Assembly: GCA_963695075.1 (NCBI GenBank)
Contig: CAVOFR010000007.1
Span: 1,860,001 to 1,924,000 of the forward strand
DNA from: CAWCAL01 sp963695075
Lineage (GTDB): Bacteria; Actinomycetota; Acidimicrobiia; Acidimicrobiales; CAWCAL01
Reading direction: 5' to 3'
Length of the DNA: 64,000 nucleotides
Part shown: piece by piece, positions 41,239-48,228 of the stretch
Layout of the letters: every line of letters begins with the position of its first letter
Numbering within the stretch: the first letter of the stretch is position 1
Notes under the pieces: generated by a model
Databases searched by the model: none
The model's input: only the letters and a program-made list of their open reading frames with translations
What the model was told of the DNA's origin: nothing
Made by a program: the position numbers and the translations under genes

Positions 41239-42384
41239 TCAGCCCGGGGGCTCCTCCAGCCACTGCTCTCTGAAGAACTCCCAGATGAGCGTGTTGGCGT
41301 CTATGTCGAAGGTCGTGTGACCCACCAGGTCGGTCGCATCGGCCAGGAACTCGCTGCCGGGCCAAGTGTGCCCGCCCCCGTCGATGATGTAGAGCTGGGT
41401 GTCGCCCCCGGCGGGGCAGTCGTAGTCGATATGCCGGACCTCGGTCCCGACCGGGCTCTCGACCGGTTCCGGCTCGCAGCCGTTCTGCTCGGCCCAGTCG
41501 GCGACGGTTTCGGGAACGGTCATGGCCTCGACCTCGGCCAGCTCCTCGGCCACCGAAGAGTCGGCCTCGTCGATCACATCCTCGAGCGACCCGCCACTGC
41601 CGTCGGGATTCGGTAGCTGCGCGACGCTCTCACCGAGGCCGCCCTCGAAGCTGACGAACGAGTCGTCGGTGCCGTGGAACGCAAGGAGGGGCGTGGGGTT
41701 CTCGATCGGGCAGTCGTCATGGGTCTGCACCCCCGCCACAGGCGCCACGGCGGCGATGCGCTCGGGGAGCAGGCACCCGAGGAGCGAGCTCATGAATGCG
41801 CCGTTCGACAGGCCGGTGGCGTAGACGCGGGCTCGGTCGACGCAGACGGTCGCCTCGACGTGGTCGAGAAGGTCCTCGAAGAACCCGACGTCGGCTGTGC
41901 TCGGATCGAACCCCCACTGGGCGGGTGTCCCGTCGCCGTGAGGTGTGGCAACGGCGAATCCCTCGGTGGCACCGAGCCCGCCCAGGTTCGTGTGCGCCGC
42001 GTGTATGCCCGCACCCTCGGTGTAGCCGTGGAGGTCCAGGACCAGGGGCACCGGCTCGGTACTGTCGGGCACGGCCAGGAAGTAGTACCGGTCGGTGCCG
42101 CCGCTCGCGAAGTCGACCCGGGCCCCGTTCTCGATCGCCGGACCCTCGGGAGGATCGGTGCAGGCGGCCGACGGGATGGGGTCAGGGGGGAGCTGCGGGG
42201 CCGCCGTCGTGGACGGTGCGGTGGTCGTAGCGGCAGGGGTACCCTCGTTCTCCGAAGTGTCGGAGCCGGCCGTGTCGACCGTGTCGGAGGTGGTCGCCGA
42301 AGCTTCGACGCTGCCGTCGTCGTCGCCGCTACATGCGGCGGCGAGGAGCGTGGTGGCGAGGAAGAGGATCGTGAGTCTGCGCAT
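41239..42384 (-). CDS. secreted lipoprotein esterase, polyhydroxybutyrate depolymerase-like (LpqC type)
   Basis: A 381-residue exported alpha/beta-hydrolase. The signal peptide ends in the lipobox LLAAACSG (Cys about 18), then a Thr/Ser/Asp-rich linker to about residue 70. The catalytic Ser is in TGLSNGAFMSS, the acid in FHGTDDSFVSFEGG, and the His in GGGHTWPGS. LVLDLHGYTEG provides the oxyanion hole. This is the PHB depolymerase / feruloyl esterase layout; true substrate is unknown. It diverges from tRNA-Cys. Confidence 0.87.
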   Translation of the reverse strand: MRRLTILFLATTLLAAACSGDDDGSVEASATTSDTVDTAGSDTSENEGTPAATTTAPSTTAAPQLPPDPIPSAACTDPPEGPAIENGARVDFASGGTDRYYFLAVPDSTEPVPLVLDLHGYTEGAGIHAAHTNLGGLGATEGFAVATPHGDGTPAQWGFDPSTADVGFFEDLLDHVEATVCVDRARVYATGLSNGAFMSSLLGCLLPERIAAVAPVAGVQTHDDCPIENPTPLLAFHGTDDSFVSFEGGLGESVAQLPNPDGSGGSLEDVIDEADSSVAEELAEVEAMTVPETVADWAEQNGCEPEPVESPVGTEVRHIDYDCPAGGDTQLYIIDGGGHTWPGSEFLADATDLVGHTTFDIDANTLIWEFFREQWLEEPPG

Positions 42385-42443
42385 CCCGGGACGCTAACCG
42401 CCGCGAGCATTCCGGGTGACCCCCACTACACTCTGTCGCTCAC

Positions 42444-42518
42444 GGTCCCGTGCCCGAGTAGACCAAGGGAACGGCCTGCAAAGCCGTAAAGTCGTGGGTG
42501 CAAATCCCACCGGGACCT
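42444..42518 (+). tRNA. tRNA-Cys (anticodon GCA)
   Basis: Acceptor GGTCCCG pairs with CGGGACC. The anticodon arm ACGGC-CTGCAAA-GCCGT carries GCA. Discriminator T (U73) is the cysteine identity base. CCA is not encoded. Confidence 0.96.
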
Positions 42519-42553
42519 CGCCAGGGCACCATGCGAGAAAGCGCGTACCGGCT

Positions 42554-42955
42554 CTATCCGAGATCGGTGGCCGCCCGCCCTCCGAGCACGGCCGCGCTCG
42601 CGGCCAACAGGACGACGCCCCACGCGCGGCCCGGCAGATCCCGCGATGCCAGCACCAGGGCGCCCGCGTCGACGGCGTCGCATGCCGCGCCGGCCGCAAC
42701 CCAGGATCGGGCGTCTCCCTCGTGATCCAGGGCCTCGAGTGCCCCTAGCCCCAACACCACGTCGCGAACACCCATGGCCCGGACGAGCGGGCGACTACCG
42801 GGTCCTCCGGAGTCGCCGAGCCAGAGCCGGGCCACCCGGTCGGGGGCGAGCAACATGGCGGCGCCGATCGTGCACCGGCCGAACGAGACCATGCGGGCGA
42901 TCCAACGTTGATCCATGGCCGGCAGTCTGCCAGCTTGGCCGTCGGTGCGGCTCAT
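42554..42955 (-). CDS. small hydrophobic membrane protein (DUF4267-like)
   Basis: A 133-residue protein with about four hydrophobic helices: FGRCTIGAAMLLAP, VRDVVLGLGALEAL, ACDAVDAGALVLA and GVVLLAASAAVLGG. The pattern LAPDRVARLWLG followed by RAMGVRDVVLGLG resembles DUF4267-type proteins of actinobacteria, whose function is unknown. ATG 42955 is used; an internal ATG at 42916 would remove 13 polar residues and is equally plausible. Upstream lies the first copy of the ATTTCGG palindrome family. Confidence 0.68.
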   Translation of the reverse strand: MSRTDGQAGRLPAMDQRWIARMVSFGRCTIGAAMLLAPDRVARLWLGDSGGPGSRPLVRAMGVRDVVLGLGALEALDHEGDARSWVAAGAACDAVDAGALVLASRDLPGRAWGVVLLAASAAVLGGRAATDLG

Positions 42956-42976
42956 CGCCCTTCAGACCGGGCCTAA

Positions 42977-43013
42977 CCGTCGGTAACCAACGGTGAGGGA
43001 CCAGATTTCGGGG
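42977..43013. repeat. ATTTCGG palindrome family, copy 1
   Basis: The core GAGGGACCAGATTTCGG (42994-43010) is preceded by a hairpin CCGTCGG-TAA-CCAACGG with one mismatch. It shares this design with copies at 43741-43774 and 59331-59390. It lies in the gap between two minus-strand genes. Confidence 0.8.
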
Positions 43014-43099
43014 TTGGGGGGCCGTGGCGAGACGAGGTCCATGGTGCGAAGGTCGGCCCGGTGGGGGCGGCCCTCGAGTCGCAGAGCGAACCATGGGGA

Positions 43100-43621
43100 C
43101 TACCGGCCGTCCACGTCCCACAGGTGGTGGACGGGATCGTGGAGGAAGTAGCGGGCGAATGAGTCGATCGTGAACGCGGAGCCGTCGGAGCGGCGGCCGG
43201 GGCGGTGCCATTGATCGGGCGTGACGGCATCGAAGCGGCGGGCGAGTGCCTCGCCGGCTTCGGACACCTGCGCTGCCACGGCGGCGGGATCCTGCTCGCC
43301 GTAGCGGTCCTCGATCGCTGTCGCATCCTGATCCCAGTTGTCGAACAGCGGATCGTAGGTCTCGACCATCAGTCCGAGGCGCTCGTCGAATTTGCGGAAC
43401 ACGTCGCGCACGTGGCAGCCGTACTCGAGCGCCGACCAGGTGTGATCGTCCGGACGGTTCGGAGCATCGGGGCGAGCCAGCACGATCTGCCAGGAGGCGG
43501 CATTGGTCCGGATGGCCGAGCCGGTCCTGGTCACGTCGATGAGGGCGGCCTCGAATCCGCAGGACTCGCATCGCCGCTCGAGGACCCAGGTCCAGTTCTT
43601 GGCGTCCGGTTCGATGGGCAT
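43100..43621 (-). CDS. DinB-fold (mycothiol-dependent-enzyme-like) protein
   Basis: A 173-residue four-helix protein with three metal-ligand histidines in the usual places: first in YGCHVRDVF (about residue 69) and two in YFLHDPVHHLWDV at the C-terminus. The DinB superfamily includes thiol S-transferases using mycothiol or bacillithiol and maleylpyruvate isomerase. It also has CESCGFEA near residue 18, which may be a partial zinc knuckle. A thiol-transfer role is possible but unproven. Bounded by palindrome copies 1 and 2. Confidence 0.8.
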   Translation of the reverse strand: MPIEPDAKNWTWVLERRCESCGFEAALIDVTRTGSAIRTNAASWQIVLARPDAPNRPDDHTWSALEYGCHVRDVFRKFDERLGLMVETYDPLFDNWDQDATAIEDRYGEQDPAAVAAQVSEAGEALARRFDAVTPDQWHRPGRRSDGSAFTIDSFARYFLHDPVHHLWDVDGR

Positions 43622-43740
43622 GCCGCCGAGTCTAGGGATCGCTGGCCGGGCCGGAGCTGCCGGCCGTGGGCCTCGAGGCGTTCAGCATCGATGCACGACG
43701 TTCGGCGTGTCGGTTGCCGGTGGATCTGGCCTGCCCGAAG

Positions 43741-43774
43741 CGTCGGTAGCCGACGGCGAGGGACCAGATTTCGG
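43741..43774. repeat. ATTTCGG palindrome family, copy 2
   Basis: Hairpin CGTCGG-TAG-CCGACG is followed by GCGAGGGACCAGATTTCGG. It ends 13 bp from the 3' end of tRNA-Val and may terminate that transcript. Identical core to copies 1 and 3. Confidence 0.8.
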
Positions 43775-43786
43775 CAGGGCGAGGTG

Positions 43787-43860
43787 TGGGCCGTGAGGGA
43801 TTTGAACCCCCGACCCCCTGCGCGTCATGCAGGTGCTCTAGCCAACTGAGCTAACGGCCC
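43787..43860 (-). tRNA. tRNA-Val (anticodon GAC)
   Basis: On the minus strand, acceptor GGGCCGT pairs with ACGGCCC. The D-arm is GCTCAGTTGG, the anticodon arm CCTGC-ATGACGC-GCAGG carries GAC, and the T-loop is GGTTCAAATC. CCA is not encoded. Confidence 0.96.
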
Positions 43861-43923
43861 CGGAGCGGGAGATCGTAGCACCGTCGGGACCTGGAACCGG
43901 CGGTCGTTCTGCGAGACTTGCTC

Positions 43924-44787
43924 ATGCCCTACCCCTCCTCCCTGGTCGGCCACAGCACCGACCCGATCAGTCACGATGTCGACTCCCGTTGGACCATGGC
44001 GTACGCCGCCGGGATCGGCGACGAACTCCCCGCCTATTTCGACACCCGTGGGGGTGTCGTCGTTCATCCCGCGTTCCCCGTGTGCCTCGAGTGGCCCGCC
44101 GTCCTGGCGGTCCGGGCCGTCGACACCGGTGGAGCCTTCACCCGCGACGAGCTGCTCTCGGGCGTGCACGCCACCCATGATCTGACCCTGCACCGTCCGA
44201 TCGAACCGTCCGAGACCCTCATGACCACGGCGACCGTGGTGGCCGCCGAGCCTCGTCGGCCCGGTACCTACGAGGTCCTGCGGCTCGATACGGTCGACCG
44301 GGTCGGCGAACCGGTCGCCACGACCTTCATGGGCAGCCTCTTCCTCGGCGTCCCCCTCGAGGGTGAGGCCGTCCCCGCCGGATCGGTCGTCGACCCCCGA
44401 CCCGAGGTCTCGACGACAGGCTCGACCGAACGTGCGATCTCGGTCGCCGCAGGGGCTGCCCACGTCTATACCGAGTGCTCACGCATCTACAACCCGATCC
44501 ACACCGACGCGGCCGTCGCCGCATCCGCTGGTCTACCGGGTCCCATCCTGCATGGCACCGCGACGTTGGCCATGGCCGTGTCACGGGTTGTCGCCTCGAC
44601 TCCGGCGGGCGATGCGAGGATGGTCCGGAGCCTGGGATGCAGATTCGGAGCCATGGTGCCCATGCCCGACCGGGTGGCCGTCGTGATCGGAGACGGGCCG
44701 GACACGCTGTCGGGTGTGGTGCCGTTCGAGGTGGTCAACGGCGCCGGTCGAACCGCGATAGGTGCCGGCTGGGTGACACTGGCCTAG
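43924..44787 (+). CDS. MaoC-family (R)-specific enoyl-CoA hydratase-like protein
   Basis: A double hot-dog protein of 287 residues. The C-terminal half has the hydratase-2 motif YNPIHTDAAVAASAGLPG with IHG, holding the catalytic Asp and His. The N-terminal half (VHPAFPVCLEWPAVL) is the degenerate hot-dog copy. Members hydrate trans-2-enoyl-CoA or act as FAS-II dehydratases (HadAB-like) or in steroid side-chain breakdown. ATG 43924 is preferred to the TTG at 43918. It ends by overlapping the DUF2510 gene (4 bp, convergent). No CoA pathway neighbours. Confidence 0.87.
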   Translation: MPYPSSLVGHSTDPISHDVDSRWTMAYAAGIGDELPAYFDTRGGVVVHPAFPVCLEWPAVLAVRAVDTGGAFTRDELLSGVHATHDLTLHRPIEPSETLMTTATVVAAEPRRPGTYEVLRLDTVDRVGEPVATTFMGSLFLGVPLEGEAVPAGSVVDPRPEVSTTGSTERAISVAAGAAHVYTECSRIYNPIHTDAAVAASAGLPGPILHGTATLAMAVSRVVASTPAGDARMVRSLGCRFGAMVPMPDRVAVVIGDGPDTLSGVVPFEVVNGAGRTAIGAGWVTLA

Positions 44788-45500
44788 AAGACGTCGGTAC
44801 ACCAATCCGGCTGAAAGTCGAAACGTCCACCGCAGGTGCGACCGTAGTCCTCGTAGCCGGATGCCGGCTGCGAGTCATAGTAGAGGTCGTCGCAGGCCTG
44901 CCAGTCGCCGGCTTCGCACTCGAGCGCCAGAGCATCCATCTCTGCGTCGTCGCCGAACCCGGAGATCCCGCTGGCCGGCTCCGCTGTGGGCACGGAGCCC
45001 GAGGGGCCGGAGTCGTCGCCGTTCCTCACGACGAGTACGGCGGCCACGCCCGCGCCGATGACGGCGACGATCAGGAACACGATCAGAGCGATGAGCCCCC
45101 ACCGGGTGCCGCCGCCGGAGGTCGGAGCGTCGGCAATGCCTCCCGGGGGCGCGCCATGCGCCGGCGGGGCCTGGTACATGGGCGACTGGCCGGTCGGAGG
45201 CGGGAACGGGGCTGGCGGATCCGGGGCGATCGGCTCGTCGATGGCCGACCAGGCGACGTCGATCGGTTCGGGCTTGGTAGGCGCCGGCCAGGTGGCGGTG
45301 GGCTGCTCGACCGGAGGAGCCGCGGCAGGCGGAGGGGGCAGGGGTGGGGTCACGACCGGTGGCGGCGGGGCGACGTACGCGTCGACGCTCGTCGCGCCAC
45401 CGTCGGCGACGTGCTCGGTCCATCTGGTCCCGTCGGAGTAGCGCAGTTCGTGCTGACCGGACGGATCGGAGTGCCAGCCGGCGGAAGGTGGTGTGGTCAC
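44784..45500 (-). CDS. DUF2510-domain membrane protein
   Basis: A 238-residue protein with the actinobacterial DUF2510 motif at the start: AGWHSDPSGQHELRYSDGTRWTEH in shortened form (GWHSDPSGQ, LRYSDGTRWT). Then a long Pro-rich linker (residues about 35-130) and one membrane helix (about 137-158, WGLIALIVFLIVAVIGAGVAAVL). A Cys-containing exported domain (LECEAGDWQACDDLYYDS, TCGGRFDFQPDWC) follows; its four or more cysteines may form disulfides. Function unknown. Confidence 0.82.
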   Translation of the reverse strand: MTTPPSAGWHSDPSGQHELRYSDGTRWTEHVADGGATSVDAYVAPPPPVVTPPLPPPPAAAPPVEQPTATWPAPTKPEPIDVAWSAIDEPIAPDPPAPFPPPTGQSPMYQAPPAHGAPPGGIADAPTSGGGTRWGLIALIVFLIVAVIGAGVAAVLVVRNGDDSGPSGSVPTAEPASGISGFGDDAEMDALALECEAGDWQACDDLYYDSQPASGYEDYGRTCGGRFDFQPDWCTDVF

Positions 45501-45537
45501 GCCCGAACGCTACCGGCCGTCACGGGTGCAGCGGCGC

Positions 45538-47101
45538 CTATCCACCTGACCGGGCCGCCGCATCGGGCTCGACCTCCAGGCGACTCGGGTGGAGTCCGGC
45601 TGCGATGACAGCGGCCGTCACCAGCCCGAGCACGACGGCGACCCCGAAGGCCAGGGACGTACCGTCGAGGAACGCCGCTCTGGCCGACTCGACGAGTGCG
45701 TCGGCCGCCCCGGCCGGGAGCTGTCCGGCGACCTGGAGGGCTCCCCCCAATCCGTCGCGGGCCAGCTCTCCCGCCTCTCCGGGCAGAGCGTCGGCGGCCG
45801 AGCCCAGGCCGCTCCGATAGCCGGTGGCGAGCAGGGTTCCGAGCAGGGCGATCCCGATCGAGCCGCCGACCTCGCGGGTGGTGTCATTGACGGCCGATGC
45901 CACGCCCGCCTTGTCGCGGGGCAACGACCCGACGATCGCCTCGGTCGAGGCCGGCATCAGGAGGGCCATTCCCACGCCGAGACATACGAACGCCAGGGCG
46001 AGCTGCCAGTACGCGGTGTCGACCTCGAGCTGGGAGAGGAGGGCGAAGCCCGTCGCCTGGATCACGAAACCGGTCGGCACCACCCGGTGCGCTCCGAACC
46101 GGGCGACGAGCCTGGGTGACTGGCCGGACACGAGGAGCATCGCCGCCGGCATGGGGAGGGTCCGGACCGCGGCGCCCAACGCCGAGTGCCCTTGGACCAG
46201 TTGCAGGTAGAGCGTGGTGAGGAAGAAGAACCCGAACATGACCATGAAGGCCATCGAGATGGCCAGGCTCCCGAACCCGAATCGGGGGATCCGGAAGAAG
46301 CGGGGATCGAGCATCGGGTGGGTGATCCGGAGCTCGGAGGCCACGAAACCGACGAGGGCGATCACGGCCACGAGGAACAGGCCCAGCACGACCGGGTCGG
46401 TCCAGCCGAGCTCGGGGCCCTCGATTATGCCGCCGACCAACGCGGTGAGGCCCACGACCGACAGGCCGGCACCGGCGAAGTCGAGCGGTCGCTGCTCGTG
46501 ATCCCGTGAGGTCGGGACGATGAAGGCGATCGCCACCGCGGCAAGCACCACGATGGGAACGGCCACGAAGAAGACCGAGCCCCACCAGAAACCCGCCTCG
46601 AGAAGGAGGCCGCTCATGAGCGGCCCGATCGCGCCGCCGGCACCGGCGAATCCGGCCCAGATCGCTATGGCCTTGCTGCGTTCCTGCGGGGGGAACACGA
46701 CGGTGATGATGGACAGCGTGGACGGCATGATCAGTGCAGCTCCGATACCCATCGTCGCCCGCATCCCGATGAGCTGAGCCGGCGTGGACGAGAAGGCGGC
46801 GATGGATGATGCTGCACCGAAGATCGCCAGCCCGACGAGAAGTGCTCCCTTCCTTCCGTAGCGATCGCCCAGCGCGCCGGCCGGCAGCAGGAACCCGGCG
46901 AAAACCGAGCGCGTAGGCGTCGATGATCCAGAGCTGCTCGGTAGAGCTCGGCTCGAGCTCGCGAATGATCGTCGGAAGCGCGACGTTCAGCGAGCTCACG
47001 CTCGCCACGATGAGCACCAGGCACAGGTTGAGGATGCCCAGGATCAGCCATCGCCGCGGGTGACCCTCGGTGGTGGACCCCTCGGGTGCTGGATCGGTCA
47101 T
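45538..47101 (-). pseudogene. MFS multidrug exporter (DHA2/EmrB type) interrupted by a frameshift
   Basis: A 14-helix DHA2-type H+ antiporter split between two frames. The first frame (from ATG 47101) gives NLCLVLIVASVSSLNVALPTI and EQLWIIDAYAL. It then loses the match at 46901-46907, where one extra base lies in AAAACC on the plus strand. Skipping it restores FAGFLLPAGALGDRYGRKGA and the rest, including MGIGAALIMPSTL and GMALLMPASTEA, to 45538. Upstream of the ATG at 46764 the second frame stays open and protein-like, so this is a single one-base insertion. It may be a real recent mutation or a sequencing error. A restart at 46764 would lack the first helices. Confidence 0.8.
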
Positions 47102-47113
47102 CCTCGGGGTCCT

Positions 47114-48133
47114 TCAGCTGTCGGAATCGGGCTTCCTGGCCCTGCTGGGGGCGACTCGGGGCGGCTCGTTGGGCTGTTTCGGGTACACCGGGGGCCAGGG
47201 GGCGTCCATCATGCCGGCGGCCATGTCCCGTTCGTGCAGGACCAGCAGGGCGGAGAGGTCCTGGGGTGTCTCGTTCATCGATTCCCACGGGTCGCCTTCG
47301 GCGGCCACCCGTCCGGGCACGGTCTGGATCGTGAGGTCGTCGGGGACGATCGTGGCGACCTCGTCCCATCGGATGGGAGTCGAGACCTGGGCACCGACCC
47401 GGGCTCGTACGGACCACGCGCCGAAGACGGTCTTGTGGGGAGCATTCTGGTTGAAGTCGACGAAGACGCGCTTGCCCCGTTCCTCCTTCCACCAGGCTGC
47501 GGTGAGAAGGTCACCACGTCGCCGCTCGAGCTCGCGGGCCAGGGCGACCGCCGCGCTACGGACCTGGTAGGAATCCCAGCGGGGTAGTAGGCCGACGTAG
47601 ATGTGCAGGCCTCGGCTTCCACTGGTCTTGACATGGGCGCTGAGACCGAGCTCGCTCAGCAGCGAACGGACCTCGTCGGCTGCTTCTCGTACCGCGTCGA
47701 AGCCGACACCGGGCTGAGGGTCGAGGTCGATCCTCAATTCGTCGGCGTGATGGGGGTCGGAGCGGCGATAGGGCCACGGGTGGAAGCCGAGACAGCCCAG
47801 GTTGACCGCCCATGCGAGGTGGGCGAGATCAGCGGCGACCATGGCGTTGGAGGTCGTGCCGTTCGGGGTGGACACCGTCATTGTCTCGAGCCACTTCGGC
47901 GCGCCCTTCGGCACCCGCTTCTGGAAGAACGACTTCCCACCGGCGCCGTCCGGAAAGCGTTGGAGAAGCGTCGGTCGGTCGCCCATTCGTCGCATTATGG
48001 GCACCTCGACGCCGAGGTAGTAGGTGATCAGGTCGAGCTTGGTCTCGCCTCGCTCGGAGAAGAACACCTTGTCGGGGCTGGTGATCCGAACGCTGTGACC
48101 CGCGATGTCCAGCTCGGTCGCCTCCGTACTCAC
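47114..48133 (-). CDS. LigD-type polymerase domain (archaeo-eukaryotic primase), stand-alone
   Basis: A 339-residue protein equivalent to the polymerase domain of LigD, used in non-homologous end joining to fill DNA ends, with preference for ribonucleotides. Marks are SPDKVFFSERGETKLDLI, the metal-binding DLDPQPGVGF, SGSRGLHIYV and FVDFNQNAP. The C-terminal tail is Pro/Arg-rich. Neither the ligase nor the nuclease domain of LigD is attached, and no ku gene is in the window. I chose GTG 48133; further upstream lies a palindromic repeat. The MFS gene begins 12 bp beyond its end. Confidence 0.9.
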   Translation of the reverse strand: MSTEATELDIAGHSVRITSPDKVFFSERGETKLDLITYYLGVEVPIMRRMGDRPTLLQRFPDGAGGKSFFQKRVPKGAPKWLETMTVSTPNGTTSNAMVAADLAHLAWAVNLGCLGFHPWPYRRSDPHHADELRIDLDPQPGVGFDAVREAADEVRSLLSELGLSAHVKTSGSRGLHIYVGLLPRWDSYQVRSAAVALARELERRRGDLLTAAWWKEERGKRVFVDFNQNAPHKTVFGAWSVRARVGAQVSTPIRWDEVATIVPDDLTIQTVPGRVAAEGDPWESMNETPQDLSALLVLHERDMAAGMMDAPWPPVYPKQPNEPPRVAPSRARKPDSDS

Positions 48134-48163
48134 GGGCGAGACCGTACCCGGGATCCCGAGATG

Positions 48164-48228
48164 GGGGACAGACCCCGGAGGGTCCGTCCCCGGACAACGC
48201 ACCCGGGGTCTGTCCCCGAGTAACGCAC
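48164..48228. repeat. GTCTGTCCCC palindrome with direct repeats
   Basis: A perfect 15-bp inverted repeat has GGGGACAGACCCCGG at 48164-48178 and its complement at 48203-48217. Overlapping it, a unit of form GGGTCYGTCCCCG...AACGCAC occurs twice in direct order (48180-48202 and 48205-48228). The inner loop forms GTCCG-TCCC-CGGAC. It ends exactly before the stop codon of the minus-strand sulfatase gene and may serve as its terminator. The GGGGACAGACCCC motif resembles REP units found in many genomes. Confidence 0.8.

Noticed and set aside
41674..42489. Gly/Arg-rich plus-strand frame opposite the lipoprotein esterase
   Set aside because: It overlaps tRNA-Cys and is the complement of a clear secreted hydrolase.
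43205..43849. 214-residue open frame on the plus strand
   Set aside because: It runs through the DinB gene antisense, a palindrome copy and tRNA-Val. No domain is visible and codon pattern is shadow-like.
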